Shown one piece after another: positions 34,911 through 46,161 of a stretch of 64,000 nt of DNA (the stretch's first letter is position 1; each line of letters opens with the position of its first letter). The translations under genes and the position numbers were made by a program. The DNA comes from Rhytidiadelphus loreus (Eukaryota > Streptophyta > Bryopsida > Hypnales > Hylocomiaceae). Under the pieces are notes generated by a model. The model searched no databases. It saw only the letters and a program-made list of their open reading frames with translations, and was not told where the DNA came from. Where the stretch lies: assembly GCA_947034895.1 (NCBI GenBank), contig OX344762.1, positions 26,578,760 through 26,642,759 on the forward strand, read 5' to 3'.

Positions 34911-37501
34911 TTAATATTCCCTCAACAGTACAGCAATGCGATATATGGCAAGGATGGTGGAAGAAAGCATAGACAAAAAGGTGAAAAAGCTCATCGTTAC
35001 AGCAGCATCTGCCCTGGCGCAGAAGGAACCCAAATCATAGCGTGAGCACAGCCGGACGCCCATCTCTCCTGTGTACGACAAATTTGCAACCGTTGCTGCT
35101 GAGCTACTTGCCGACAATAAGAGATAGGAGAAGAGCTGCACAAATATCCACCAGCATCTCCAAATTAAACTTGGAACCAGATGCTAGGAACCAGATGCTA
35201 GTGGACCTCGGCACCCGTTAGCAAATTCGGCGTTACTTGGTTGGTGCGGGCGAGACCTTAATTAACTAGATAAAGTTTCATAACGCAGGTAAAACACGCT
35301 GCATTTCTGCATGCACTAGCAGGAATCAACCGCAAAGTTTTAAGAGTGGACGGAATCAAGGAATGGGAAAAAAGACCGTGAAGATACTAACCTGATCAAA
35401 ACCAAAGGTCAGCCAAGTGCTGAGAAAAATGGAGGGAATGAAGGAAATGCCTAGAATTACAGTATACGCCAATTGTATAAATTGCAGCGTGGAGTAGACA
35501 AATACAATAATGTTTACAGCCACCAAGTACCTGCATTCAAAAACATCTGCTTTAGATTGTAATGCAGCATTACACTACATCGTATGCACTTAAAATGTTA
35601 CTGCCAGACATGGGTGACAAATCTGAAAGAATATGTCTGCTCGCATCAGGACAGCAATTACCATAGAACAATACACACCCAATTCGATCTCTCCATAAAA
35701 CCACAAGCCCATCCAACTATTGGTACTTGAACCACAAAATACTCCTAGCTACCTGCCAGAATCTACGGACTTCATGCGGTTGTTAATTGAACTGCATGGT
35801 GTCCACTTACACAATAGAGAATAGGCGTCGCAGTGCATCTCTTCCAAATAGAGTACAAATGAGCCAGACCCTTCTTTCAAGGACCCTAATTAGCATTACA
35901 TTCACTATGCTTACAATCAACAGAGTAGAGCCGATTAGCTAACTGGGATATTCAAGTCGATAAACTCGGTGGAAAGAAGACAAACCATTAGTTATGTATC
36001 AAATTGTAGGAATACGCACAGTTAATTTACTAGTCCAAAATTAGGGAGTTCACTGAAATAGTAGGAATGCATGAAAATTCATTGCACGATAGTCAGTGGG
36101 ACTTAGCACCAATTCGCAAAGTGACACAACTCGGGCAGTGCGGTAGTTTAGTAATTAATTCTAGTTTGTTAAAATTGGTGCAGACGGGACCTTACTCAGT
36201 AACCAAATGACGAGCAATATGAACGTCTAAGCAAACAATTTGCATCAATTAAAGACACAACACTCTAAATATATTAAAGACACAACACTCTTTCAAACGA
36301 ATGGCAATATAATAAACTCAAAAGAATTCTTTAAATTCAACAAGAATGTGTTCTGTGGTATATTATGCTTACTTAAACGCCTTAAGCTAAGATTGCTACT
36401 TGATTGGTGAGGCGCGGACTTATCGAGTAAGCAAATGATAAGTAATACGCACGCCTAAGCAAATAAGTCCAATCAATGAGAAGACACAACACTTTAGATG
36501 CATACGAAATCCTTTCAAACATTATAACAAAATGAAAAATTCAAACGCATTCATGCAAAATGAGGTGAATGTGACTCATCCCAGTTTCCTACTTGGCACT
36601 ACTTGGTTGGTGCCTGCGGCGTCAAAGTAAGCAAACGATAAGCAATACGCTGGTCTAAGTCGCATCCATAAGAATAAAACACTTTACATGCATGCTACAT
36701 CCTTTCAAACATTTAACAAAACGATCAATTCAAAGGGATTCATACGAACGACAGACGTTACGCTCACTTGTAAGCCTGAAAATGGTTGAACTTCAAGTTG
36801 CCGAAGTCTACCCCCCTGTACTGCGAATTAGCGCACATAACGATAAACGAAATCAACGAGAGCACGCATTCAGCGAGTCGGAATCCAAAGCTGCAGGCTC
36901 CAATAGCCGTCAAGTGTTTCCTCATCCGGTTCACGGGTCTCTTTGGTGCGGCGTCTTCGTCAGTAGCAAACGGAGACTCCGGGAAGGTCTCCACCTCCTT
37001 CGTTTCAGTCAAATGCATCTGCAGCCCTGCGTCCTCTTCAGGAAGCCTCGACATTTGGAACGTGAGGCTCGCCAGGCTCGGCAGGTGCACGCCGCTTCGA
37101 CCCCTGTAGATTCCACCCACACTTCCACTGCCATGGCGAGGGATACCTTCACTACCCCCACGAAGAGGACCGCCCGTTCCATTGCCGCTCAGAAACGAAA
37201 ACAAACCAACCCCTGCGCTGTGGCGACGGGTGTGAGTCGGAGCTGGCGAGAATTCAATCCCAGGCTTTGTTCCTGGATCGCCATGTGCTTGAACTCCATC
37301 ATTCTCATGCAATGGAACTCCCGATCCATCCACTGTGGGATCCGTCACAGTCCTAGGGCTCACTCTATGCACACCGTTGCTCCCACTGGCGTGATTGGGG
37401 CTTGGAGGATTCTCATGCAAACGACCTGAATCTTCCTCCCCAGTCTCGATTCTCTCCTCCTGCTCACTCAAATCAGTAGTAGGATCCGTCACAGTCGCCA
37501 T
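34911..37501 (-). CDS. CASP-like membrane protein (CASPL), long N-terminal tail, three exons
   Basis: A four-pass membrane protein of the Casparian strip membrane domain/CASPL family, plasma-membrane scaffold proteins of plants. Minus-strand exons: 37501-36768, 35530-35392, 35135-34911 (1098 bp, 365 residues). Junctions are GT-AG: TTACAA/gtgagc, tgcag/GTACTTGG, GATCAG/gttagt, tgtgcag/CTCTTC. A Ser/Gly/Pro-rich cytosolic N-terminus of about 190 residues precedes TM1 ([16 protein letters not shown]). Exon 2 encodes TM2 ([17 protein letters not shown]) and the start of TM3. Exon 3 encodes [17 protein letters not shown] and TM4 ([18 protein letters not shown]). The SASSxAAT motif and tail layout fit subgroup 4. 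The start is the ATG at 37501 in good context; the frame extends upstream only without ATG. Tandem repeats fill intron 1. Confidence in family is high, in subgroup moderate. Confidence 0.9.
36170..36750. repeat. Three tandem ~200-bp units in CASPL intron 1
   Basis: Units start near 36165, 36395 and 36590. Each has a GGTG(C/A)..GCG/GACGG word, AGTAAGCAAATGATAAGYAATA, CTAAGYAAA, AGACACAACACTYTA and CCTTTCAAACAT. A partial copy lies in intron 2 near 35225-35260 (TTACTTGGTTGGTGCGGGCG). They diverge by about 20-30 percent by eye. Confidence 0.7.
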
Positions 37502-38187
37502 TCTAATCTCCCCGTCTGTAACCACAAACGCCCTAACATAAAGAAAAGCACACAAAACAATCACAAATCCCTCACAGGCTCCCACCGTCTGCTTCGTCCA
37601 TTTTTAGGTCATCGTGAAATCTCCTGCTCTGTTTGAGAATCGCTAAACGCTCCAACCGGAAAACGTTGATAAGCATCAACTCCTCCTCATCGCCTGCATT
37701 CGCAATCTCCATGGCTTGGTAAAGCCGCTCAAATCTGGACACAAATCCGCTCAAATTCCTCCGCTCAAATCTTGAAGTCGGTAAGATGCAAATTTCAAGG
37801 CGACGCAATCAATCGAGATTCAATCTAGTCCATCAGTTCCAAGCACACACATCACCCTAAAATGACTACACTACCCTACTCTTGATCAGATGATTTCCAC
37901 ACCAGAAATCAAAACCGACGTTTCCCAAATCTAAACCCCCTCCCCCCAAACAGCCCGATTCCACAAGCAAAAGTACTAGGAATGGGTCAAGTATAGAATA
38001 TCCTGGATCCCGCTGATCGAAGTCTCTTGAATCGAGCTCTTAGTACTGCGAAGCCGTGCCGTGCAACTGAATATCGTACAGGCAAAACGGCAGAGTCACG
38101 GGCGGACGGAGGAGCACAAACAGATCCCAAGTACGAGTACGTTAAGGACGCCCGCATTCTTCGTAAGTTAGTCGGATAGATCGTTAG

Positions 38188-38235
38188 CGGGAGACGGAGC
38201 GGGAGACGGAGCGCGAGACGGAGACGGAGACGCTG
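38188..38235. repeat. GGGAGACGGAGC minisatellite
   Basis: About four imperfect 6-12-bp units (GGGAGACGGAGC, GCGAGACGGAGACGGAGACG) about 700 bp upstream of the CASPL start. Purine-rich on the plus strand. Confidence 0.75.
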
Positions 38236-40190
38236 AGGATGCGACACCTGGCGATCGATGAGCGGGTGTCGGACTGTGGGCCCCACTGGGAATCTGGTAA
38301 AAGTGCCCACGACGCCTGCCACGATGGACCGAAAATATCCCTTTGAATGGATAGGGATGGACGATGAATGAAAGTGTCTCATTTACTGTGCCGGTAGTAT
38401 GATTTGAGTAGGTATGGATGAAGTGTATGATTCGTAGGGATGATTTACTGTGTCTGTTGGTAGGGAGCTATACGGATGATTTATTGTGTGCTTGGCATGG
38501 ATGATTTATTACTTGTTTGGTAGGGATTCCGAAGAAGTGTAGGGGAATCAATTGCGAAGAGGGGGATTAAGGAGAGAAAAAATCTTATTTAGGAGGATAA
38601 AGCATAATGAGGAAGGTCATTTTTTTTTCCCACGAATTCCAATTAAAATAGTGATTTCTTGACATTGTCGTGATGTATGCCTTCTACTAGTTGAAACTGA
38701 CATCATCATTTGCCTAAAAGGGAGTGTTTTTTTATTAGTGTTGAAAGTTGTTGAGTGTTGAGAGTTTTGTTGTTAATTGTTCTTGTTAGTTGCCTACTGA
38801 TATTAAACAATTGGTTGATAGTTGGTACTCGGGTTTGAGAGGTTGGGGTTAGTGTTAGTTGGTAGCTAAATGCCTTGGGTTGTAGTGGCTAGTTAGAGGG
38901 AAAGGGCTCATCCCTTGTTTCTCTCTAGAGTTGTTGTTTTTTGGTGATTTAGAGGTGTGGAATGCACTTGGGATGCAAAGTTGTGTGCTTCTTGATGATT
39001 TTATATTGAATGAAGCATTGTATGAGGTTTTTGTGTTGTGTTTCGCAAAAGTATTGGATCAAGGCAAACTTTTGGATCTGAGTTTTGGGATAGTTGATCT
39101 AATGTGATGCTCAATTTTAAATCTAAATCTATTACGAAGGAGTCATGAGGCTTTAAAGTGGAGGTGTTTGGATTCTAAGACAACTAAGGACATATTGAAG
39201 AGTTTCAATCTTATTGAGTTTTTGTCTTATGACAATTGAAACTTATAGAGAATTTTTCTTAACTTATCTACTACCTTGTGTCAAAAATTTGGCTACAATG
39301 GGCTTGGGATCCATGAATTATGCATAAAATATGATAGGGGTGCGGAAGCAATGAAGGATTAGAAAGTCAATATTGGAAAACTGTCCACCAAAATTGAATA
39401 GTAGTTTCTTATATTGGAATGAAAATTTATATTTGAGTAATTGAGTAGTTGATCTACATAATGGTGAAGTTTCAAGTCATTTGAAGCTATTGTCCATCAT
39501 TTAAATGCTAGATCAAAGCTAGGTATGACAATTTCTAGGGTATTATAGTAACTATAGAATAGGAATTTGGAAAAAAAAAGGAGACTTTAGGAATAGGTTT
39601 AGGATTATTTAGGGTATTTAAGGGTATAAAAGATTACATGAAAAGTATTTCCACAACAAAGGCCCTATGCTATTCTGATCTAATTCGCAAATCTTAGTGA
39701 CAACATAAAAGTAGTAGTATGAGATTTTTCATAAATGGAATTATTTTTATGGATGAACTTTGCATAATTTCATGTTAAGTGTCCAAGACTTTTGGGCCAA
39801 AATTAGGGTTTAGGTAGACACTTGTCTTTAAAACATCATATTTTAGCCATATTGTGGATTAAAAAATGTGATCGTTGAAAATGATGCCACAACTACTTAG
39901 AAAGTGACTTGCAAAATATGGAAACAATTCATCGTGGGACATGGGAGATCATAACTTTTGGTTTGACAATGTGTGATGGCACTTATTCATTTTGGGGCAA
40001 GTAGCTACTGTTCATTGATTTCTATGAAATTCTCTAGGCCATTAGTTGGCCTCAAATTCCAAGAGTAGTATGCCCATGTATAGAATTTCACATTTATAAA
40101 TTAGTCAATGTTGTACTCCATCGGTTGCAAAGAAGTTGGGGAGGGGGGTGAACTTCGATTGTAGCATCTCAAACTTAAGGATAGATGTAT
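38236..40190. other. Intergenic region, no supported gene
   Basis: 38385-38530 repeats GGATGATTTAYTGTG-like phrases. 38700-39800 has mixed composition and may be an old transposable element, but no reverse transcriptase, integrase or transposase motif survives that I can recognise. Confidence 0.4.
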
Positions 40191-40192
40191 TG

Positions 40193-40493
40193 TTAACAAT
40201 TATCGTACGGTTATCGTTGTTTCATGGGTTTGTACTGTAATCACAGTGACTCACTGTATTTTTACGCACTGAATTAGTGCAAAAACAATGAATATCAATA
40301 GCTTACAGTTTAAATACTTTAACTATATGATTGTTGTACAGTTTTGGCACAACAATCATATAGTTAAAATACATAAACCGTACGCTATTGACATTCATTG
40401 TTTTCGCACTAATTCAGTGCTTAAAAATACACTGAGTCAGTGCGATTATAGTATGAACCCATGAAACAACGATAACCGCACGATAATTGTTGC
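40193..40493. mobile_element. Foldback element: 145-bp inverted repeats with 11-bp loop
   Basis: The left arm 40193-40337 and right arm 40349-40493 are reverse complements with a handful of mismatches; the loop is ACAGTTTTGGC. Matching words include ATCGTACGGTTATCG on the left against CGATAACCGCACGAT on the right. A transcript of this would form one long hairpin of about 145 bp. It is either a foldback MITE or a hairpin small-RNA locus; no coding frame exists. Confidence 0.9.
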
Positions 40494-41194
40494 CAAATTG
40501 TAGGGTCTAAACTTTGTGATGAAGATGTATTGCATAAAATGTTGACTGACTTTGTAGGCAATGGTTGCTATGTTTGAGGTCTCCCAATTACAATTGTCTA
40601 TTCTTATTACAAGAAGCCCACTACAAGAAGTGCCACTCGCACTGTGTCACACAAAATACCACTCGTGCCATACTATAGGAAGCACTACAACACAAAATCT
40701 AAGAACTATCAAGAGTGATTTCTAAAGCATCTACAAGGATAAAAGAATTTTAAGCTGATACCAATAGGCACACAATCTTTTCAAAGTTGTTTTTTATTTT
40801 TTTAAATTTAGAGTGGTACATGAAAGACAAGAGAATCCCTGCATAGGAACATGAGTGTTGTTGAAAATTTGTAGAACCCAAAAGTATACACTAAATCTAT
40901 GCTCCTAGTGAAGCATCTATATCTTCCTATTCTAAAATGCCACCATTTACATATTACACTCAAGAACGGTATTGGAAATGCATTGTGGGAAGAACTATGG
41001 TATAGATCTTTAGGTTGAAGACCTAAAAAAGGAAGTCCGCCTTATGCCAAGAACATACAAACCTCTTGCAAGTGTCATGCATTGGCTCTCCCCACCACAC
41101 GACACTACAATTGTCCATAGTAGGTAGAAGCTAAACAATGAAAATAAGGCTAAAATTTGTAAAAGAAATCCTAACAACAAAATTAACTTGAAAT

Positions 41195-41374
41195 CACTAT
41201 AGAAAAATGGATATTTTAATGACTATAAAAATATGATTGGGGATGATTGGCGATTGTTCACAGTCATATTCTTGGAGGCTAACATCTTGGGAAAAAATAT
41301 GACTACAAATTAAGATTGCTAGTTATTTTCAGTATATTTCTAGTCATATTTTCAGTCATATTTCCATAGTAGTG
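41195..41374. mobile_element. Small CACTA-like element, 180 bp
   Basis: Left CACTATAGAAAAATGG; right complement CACTACTATGGAAATATG. Subterminal ATATGACT/AGTCATAT words recur inside, as is usual for CACTA transposase-binding repeats. The 3-bp flanks (AAT and ACA) do not match. Confidence 0.5.
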
Positions 41375-41559
41375 ACATTTTTTAAATTTTCAGGTTGCCT
41401 AAGAAAAATATGGGCAATTCAAAAAAAACATAGGCAAACCATTGTTAAGGATTTTGAAATCCTAGCTGCCTATTTTTTTAGAATTTAAAAATCTAATCAC
41501 TACTTTTTTAGAGTTTTGAAACTCTAGGTGCCTTTTTTTAGGTTTTGAAATCCTAGCTG

Positions 41560-42060
41560 CCACTTCTCTCGACTCTTCTTCCTTGCCTTTTGTTGTCTCT
41601 TAGTTCTTGTTATCACTTCTTATTTTTTGTTTTTTAATTGTTGCCTTTTGTTGTCTCTTAGCTCTTACTTGTTGTTACTTCTTATTTTTTGCTTCTTAGT
41701 TGTTGCATTTTTTGCATCTTAAATCTTGCTTCTTGTTGCTTTTTAGTTTATGCTTCTTGTTTATGCTTCTTGCATTTAGATTCTTTTTTCTTTTTAGTTC
41801 TTGCTTTTTGTTTCTTTTTTCTTCTTCTTAATTCTTGCTTCTTGTTTCTTCTTGTTGCATTTAGATTCTTTTTTCTTTTTAGTTCTTGCTTTTTGTTTCT
41901 TTTTTCTTCTTCTTAATTCTTGCTTCTTGTTTCTTCTTGTTGCATCTTAATTCTCGTTTCTTATTGTTTCTTATTGCCTCTTGGTTGTTGCTTCTTATTG
42001 TTTCTTGTTGCATCTTAACTCTTGTTTGTTGTTAGTTGTTTGCCGCATTTTTCTTCTTAT
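41560..42060 (+). repeat. Pyrimidine-rich low-complexity tract with an 85-bp tandem duplication
   Basis: About 500 bp of CTTCTTG/TTTCTT-type sequence, strongly T+C-rich on the plus strand. An 85-bp unit starting TGCATTTAGATTC occurs at 41771 and 41856. An open frame through it encodes only Leu/Phe/Cys/Ser low complexity and is not a gene. The purine/pyrimidine asymmetry could favour triplex DNA. Confidence 0.8.
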
Positions 42061-42269
42061 TTTCTCCATCACCATTTTTATACTTCTTACCTTAAACTTG
42101 TGCTAAATATTTTGTGTTGTTATAAGCCTTTAAAGGTTGAGCTTTGTTGTTCATTCACTAAAAATTAACCTCCCATTTCTTTAATTGTACATGTAGGTGC
42201 CAAAAGTTAAAACAAAGTTGTTAGAGGCTACTTGCAACTCAATAGAGCCATCTTCACATTATTATAAGG

Positions 42270-42874
42270 AATATAGGCCCTATTGGATTGTGTGAATGAT
42301 TCATTGTGATAATGTGACCTTGCACTTCCCAAAATATGACTTCAATCAATCATAAAATTATTAATGACACCTACATAAATTACCATGTCAATAAAAAATA
42401 TGACTCACAAAAATCATATTTCACATCATCCAAAAATATGACTTACAAGAGTCATTTTCCACAAAGTAGAAAATATGAATAACAAAAGTTATATCCCACA
42501 TCAACAAAAATTATGACTCACCGTAATTATATTCCATGTCAGACAAAATATGACTCACTGCAATCATATTCCTCGTCAGCCAAAAATATGACTACATGAA
42601 GTCATATGCCATGTAGGATTTTTCTTGTTTGCATGGGTAGCTCAAGAAAAAGTCAAGCCCCTAAAGATAGTCAACGTATTTGCCACGTTGGCAAAATATG
42701 GCCAACCCATATAATTGTCAATATGACTTATGTCCGAAGTGACTCGTCAATAATGACTGGATCCAGTCATATCACAAATCATCTACAATGATTTCTATAT
42801 TAGTTATATTTTTTGATTTTATAACTCACTGCAATTATATTTTGCAATCATAAAACACTACTTTTGTTGTAGTG
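42270..42874. mobile_element. CACTA-like right subterminal region
   Basis: Many AATATGACT/AGTCATAT words in both orientations precede a terminus TTTTGTTGTAGTG ending at 42874, whose complement CACTACAACAAAA is a typical CACTA end. A candidate left end CACTACAACACAAAA is at 40683 and another, CACTACAAGAAG, at 40619. Neither has a matching 3-bp flank, so the left limit is open. Confidence 0.5.
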
Positions 42875-42889
42875 AATTTTAGTGCCTCT

Positions 42890-43885
42890 ACACCGTGAGA
42901 GCCCACTTTCGACAAGTATACACTTTTACAAACAATCTCCCAAGTACATTGTTGCATCTCCACACATCTCATATTGGAACTGTTTTTTTCCCCACACACT
43001 ATACACTTCCTACAAAAACAATTTCTATCCTAGAACTTAGAACTGAAATGAAGAACATCCTATCAAAGTGGCAATCTCCCCTTGCAAGTCTCTAGCTCAT
43101 TTAATCAATGATATATGTATTTAGCCATTGAAAAATGAAATCCAAGGCAAGGCCCAATCTTCATTCCTTAATCTTCTTTATCAAACTTGTACAACACCTA
43201 GCCATTCATCATAGACAAATCCAAGAGAAAAAAGAGTTTATGCCACCACTTGTAGCTGTGGAATTGCACAATGTATCTACACTACATGTGGTCTATAACA
43301 TCTATCCCCACAAGTGTGTTTAGTATTCTACTTTCTACGGGTTAGACAACACTAGACTCTAAACTATATTCCTCCACCACATTAGAAAAACGTTGTCTCC
43401 AACATGATTAGTTGATGTGCTAAGAAAGTACCACAACTTAGAGTCATATCAAGCACAAGTTGCCGTATGCCTTTGGCAATGCATATTCCAAAACAAAGTG
43501 CCCTAGAGGTGTTCCCTTTTTTATGAACAAACAAAGATGGTGGCATTTCCACTCTTCCACCCTTCATTGTCCATGTAGCCCATATTCCTCAATTGTATAG
43601 GGACTCAAACAAGGCTAGTGAAGTAAAAAAGTCATCCATAACACAAACATGTCCTAAGTTATCTAAGCCACTACCAAGCTTGTTCACTATTGACTCCCCT
43701 TGATCCTTTTCCCTCACACCCCTACTACCAAGATAAAGGATCAAATTGAAAATTTAACGCGATGGGTTGGATATTAAAGCTCACACCTTACACTTGTGCT
43801 TTGTAGGCTTTGCCTTCATGTATTGACGAAAATCGAAGAAAAATGCCCTCTATAAGCTATCATGATTGCAAGACGTGAAATCCTC
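42890..43885 (-). pseudogene. piggyBac-superfamily transposase, broken C-terminal half
   Basis: Conceptual translation of the minus strand, allowing stops and frameshifts, keeps the order of piggyBac landmarks. MIAYRGHFSS and, after a frameshift, FRQYMKAKPTKHKCKV match the start of the DDE domain. GHVCVMDDFFTSLALFESL and GIWATWTM form the second-aspartate block. GIDVIDHM is the last-aspartate pair block, KWWHKLFFLLDLSMMNG the following helix, and CRKCIVCGEKN, MRC and later cysteines the C-terminal Cys-rich domain. The second and third catalytic aspartates have counterparts. The first (about position 268 of the moth enzyme) falls in a damaged stretch and is not seen. At least six stops and two frameshifts make it a dead copy. 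The N-terminal half and its start are missing; unrelated sequence begins above about 43900. Confidence 0.85.
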
Positions 43886-44649
43886 CATTCAAAGGTGGGC
43901 CTAGCCCGACCTAGCTTGTTAGGGTCCCGGTTTGGGTAATGGGATCCGGCGAAGCGTGCATGGAGCGAGGGTTGGGCGTAGACACAGAACCACAACCATA
44001 GAACATGATTCTACAGGACAACAATTCCGGAAAACCTTAAGACAACTACTACCATTTATGTCCTACGTAGGGCGGGGGGTCAAACTCCTTAAGTTAGTAT
44101 ACTCCCATTTTGTGACATTTTATAAATGAAATTTGATATATTTATTTTTTAGAGATGGAATGAATGAAAATTTCAAAAATAAAAAATTCCAAAAATGAAT
44201 TAATTTTTCATAAAATAAAAATTAGAGAAATAATCTAATGATGATTTTCAAACAACAATAGATGCAACCTTATTACTTTGCTATCTATCAACAACTAATA
44301 TTCATAGTTGAAATTTGAAACCCAAAACTAAAAAATTCCCCGAAATTTGATCATGAATTTAATATCCACAATTTTGCTGTAAATATAACCATGTAGGATC
44401 AATGGCTTTGGATGGGTGAGATGTTGAATAGACTTGTACCTTCATTTAAATCTTGAGGCCTTCAACACATATACCAACTTTGTTAGCAATGGATATAAAC
44501 AACCTCTAGGTAGGATCACCCAAATCAGAGTAGCATGTTGCCAAAAGTAAGCTCTAGAAAAACCAAAGAAAAGACAAATTGTTGCATGTTGTACTCTCTT
44601 CAAAGTATAAAACATTAAAAATAGGACATGGTCTTAGAAACTCTACCAA

Positions 44650-44878
44650 TTAACCCCTTAATGCCTTGATCCTTTTTCTAATTTTGGCACATTTTTGCTT
44701 ATATCTTTCTATAGAAATATCATTTATTGCAATTTCATGAAATTGATCATTAAGAAAGGTTGTCTTTTAAAAATTCAAGTGTTACATTGGATGAATGAAA
44801 AGTTCATTGAACAAAACATTGCCTCAAAGACCTCTATTCATCGTTCAAAATATGGACGTCAGAGCACTTAAGGGTTAA
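44650..44878. mobile_element. TTAA-class element (piggyBac-like MITE), 229 bp
   Basis: TTAA at 44650-44653 plus CCCCTTAATGCC; GAGCACTTAAGGG plus TTAA at 44875-44878. Subterminal TTCATCGTTCAAAATATGG matches TTCATTGTTCAAAATTTGA at the 13092 end. It is the TTAA element nearest to the transposase remnant (about 0.8 kb away). Confidence 0.7.
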
Positions 44879-45084
44879 ACTTTGACCTCTTATAACTTTC
44901 ACATATTGAGAATATGAGACATACCCTAAATGAAGGTCAGATTTGACATAAATTAAACCAAATTCTATTAAAAAGTGCCACATGTCATCTTGTGAATGGT
45001 TTGAAGTAATGTGAACCCCCAAATGACGTGGAAATTCAATTTCGGCAACTAAGTGTTGAATCAAACTTTCACGTACAGGTAAGG

Positions 45085-45488
45085 TAGTATGCTCTAAAAG
45101 AGCCCGCCTTATTCAAATCATCCCTATTTTGGGGTGAAGAATGGAGACATGGTGATCCTTAAATGGACCACTGTAGCAATTGAATGCATTGAGAAAAAAA
45201 TATTTTTCTATTGCAAGAGTCAATCATTGCCTTTGATTTTTGCACATCTGTTTACAAATTGCAAGTGGACAGATTTTGGGAGACCTATGGTCACAAATAG
45301 GTGTCTATGCCCTAAATCTTTGAAAATTTAAAAGTAATTCAAAAATGCTTGAAAAAATACAAAACCACTTGTGTTAGTTTCCACATCCATTTCTCATTCT
45401 CTGAAAAATGATCTAAAAATAATTCTGTCCATGTAAACCTATGAAAAAGGCGGACCAACTCTTAAATGGTCACTTTTAGAGCATACTA
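45085..45488. mobile_element. TA-target MITE, 404 bp, copy 2
   Basis: Same family and same length as 24475-24878. Left GTATGCTCTAAAAGAG, right complement GTATGCTCTAAAAGTG, flanked by TA on both sides. Its TIRs match better than those of copy 1. It directly abuts the next TA element at 45489. Confidence 0.85.
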
Positions 45489-45917
45489 TAGTGGGAGCAC
45501 CCATTACCAACCAGGGATGGGTACCTGACTTGTAGGATACTCCTATTTCTGGCCAAGCAAAACTTCTTTGTGAATCATGTTCAGGAGTCTAGTTTTAATG
45601 ACATGCACAATATGCAAGGCTGTGAGGACCAATTGCTAAATGCCATGTATTATAGCATTTATTATTTTGAAATTTGTACGCATGAGTAGTAACTAGTCTC
45701 CCCTATGAGTGAAATTGCAAGACTCTAGATGTTATATATACGTTCGGAACACTTTTTGCCTTCTAAAATTCACAGAAATTTCAATTTTGCAAATAAAATT
45801 CTGAAAATTTTGCAATCCCAATATTTTCTATCTCCCTACATGGGAAAAATTTCAAACGCAGCCAACTGCTCACCATCTGTTCTATGCTTAAGTGATTAGG
45901 TATGGGTGCTCCTACTA
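45489..45917. mobile_element. TA-target MITE, 429 bp, abutting its neighbour
   Basis: TA, GTGGGAGCACCCATTACC; right complement GTAGGAGCACCCATACC, TA. The body is the reverse complement of the 26663-27077 and 19645-19853 family. The first TA follows directly on the TA that closes the 404-bp element, so one element inserted next to the other. Confidence 0.8.
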
Positions 45918-46161
45918 TACATGTGATGAGTTCTCAGCTGTGTAAAATTGTTAGGGTTGTCGTACTCTGGCCTTCAGCATTTCACGACATTGCGTGGTCT
46001 CATGGAAGAATCGTTTTGCCATTGCAGAATTTAGGATTACTGGATCGCTGTAGCTGAAACATCGCATGAGTGGAACGACTGATGGTTTAAGACATTATTG
46101 AAGTATAGTTTTGTTTTTTTCGTTTTTTCAGGGCATCAGTTATCAATTTTGATTGCGAACT

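Noticed and set aside
36692..37429. 245-residue open frame on the plus strand
   Set aside because: It is antisense to CASPL exon 1 and starts inside its intron. The minus strand has a recognisable family, correct splice sites and membrane segments; this frame has none.
37502..37585. Upstream extension of the CASPL reading frame
   Set aside because: The frame is open but has no ATG. The ATG at 37501 has a good context and fits the expected cytosolic N-terminus.
41689..41916. 75-residue Leu/Phe/Cys-rich frame
   Set aside because: Pure translation of a CTT/TTC low-complexity tract with tandem repeats, not a membrane protein gene.
40683..42874. Full CACTA element spanning CACTACAACA to TGTTGTAGTG
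   Set aside because: The termini match, but the 3-bp flanks differ, a smaller CACTA-like unit lies inside, and there is no transposase. Only the right subterminal region is reported.
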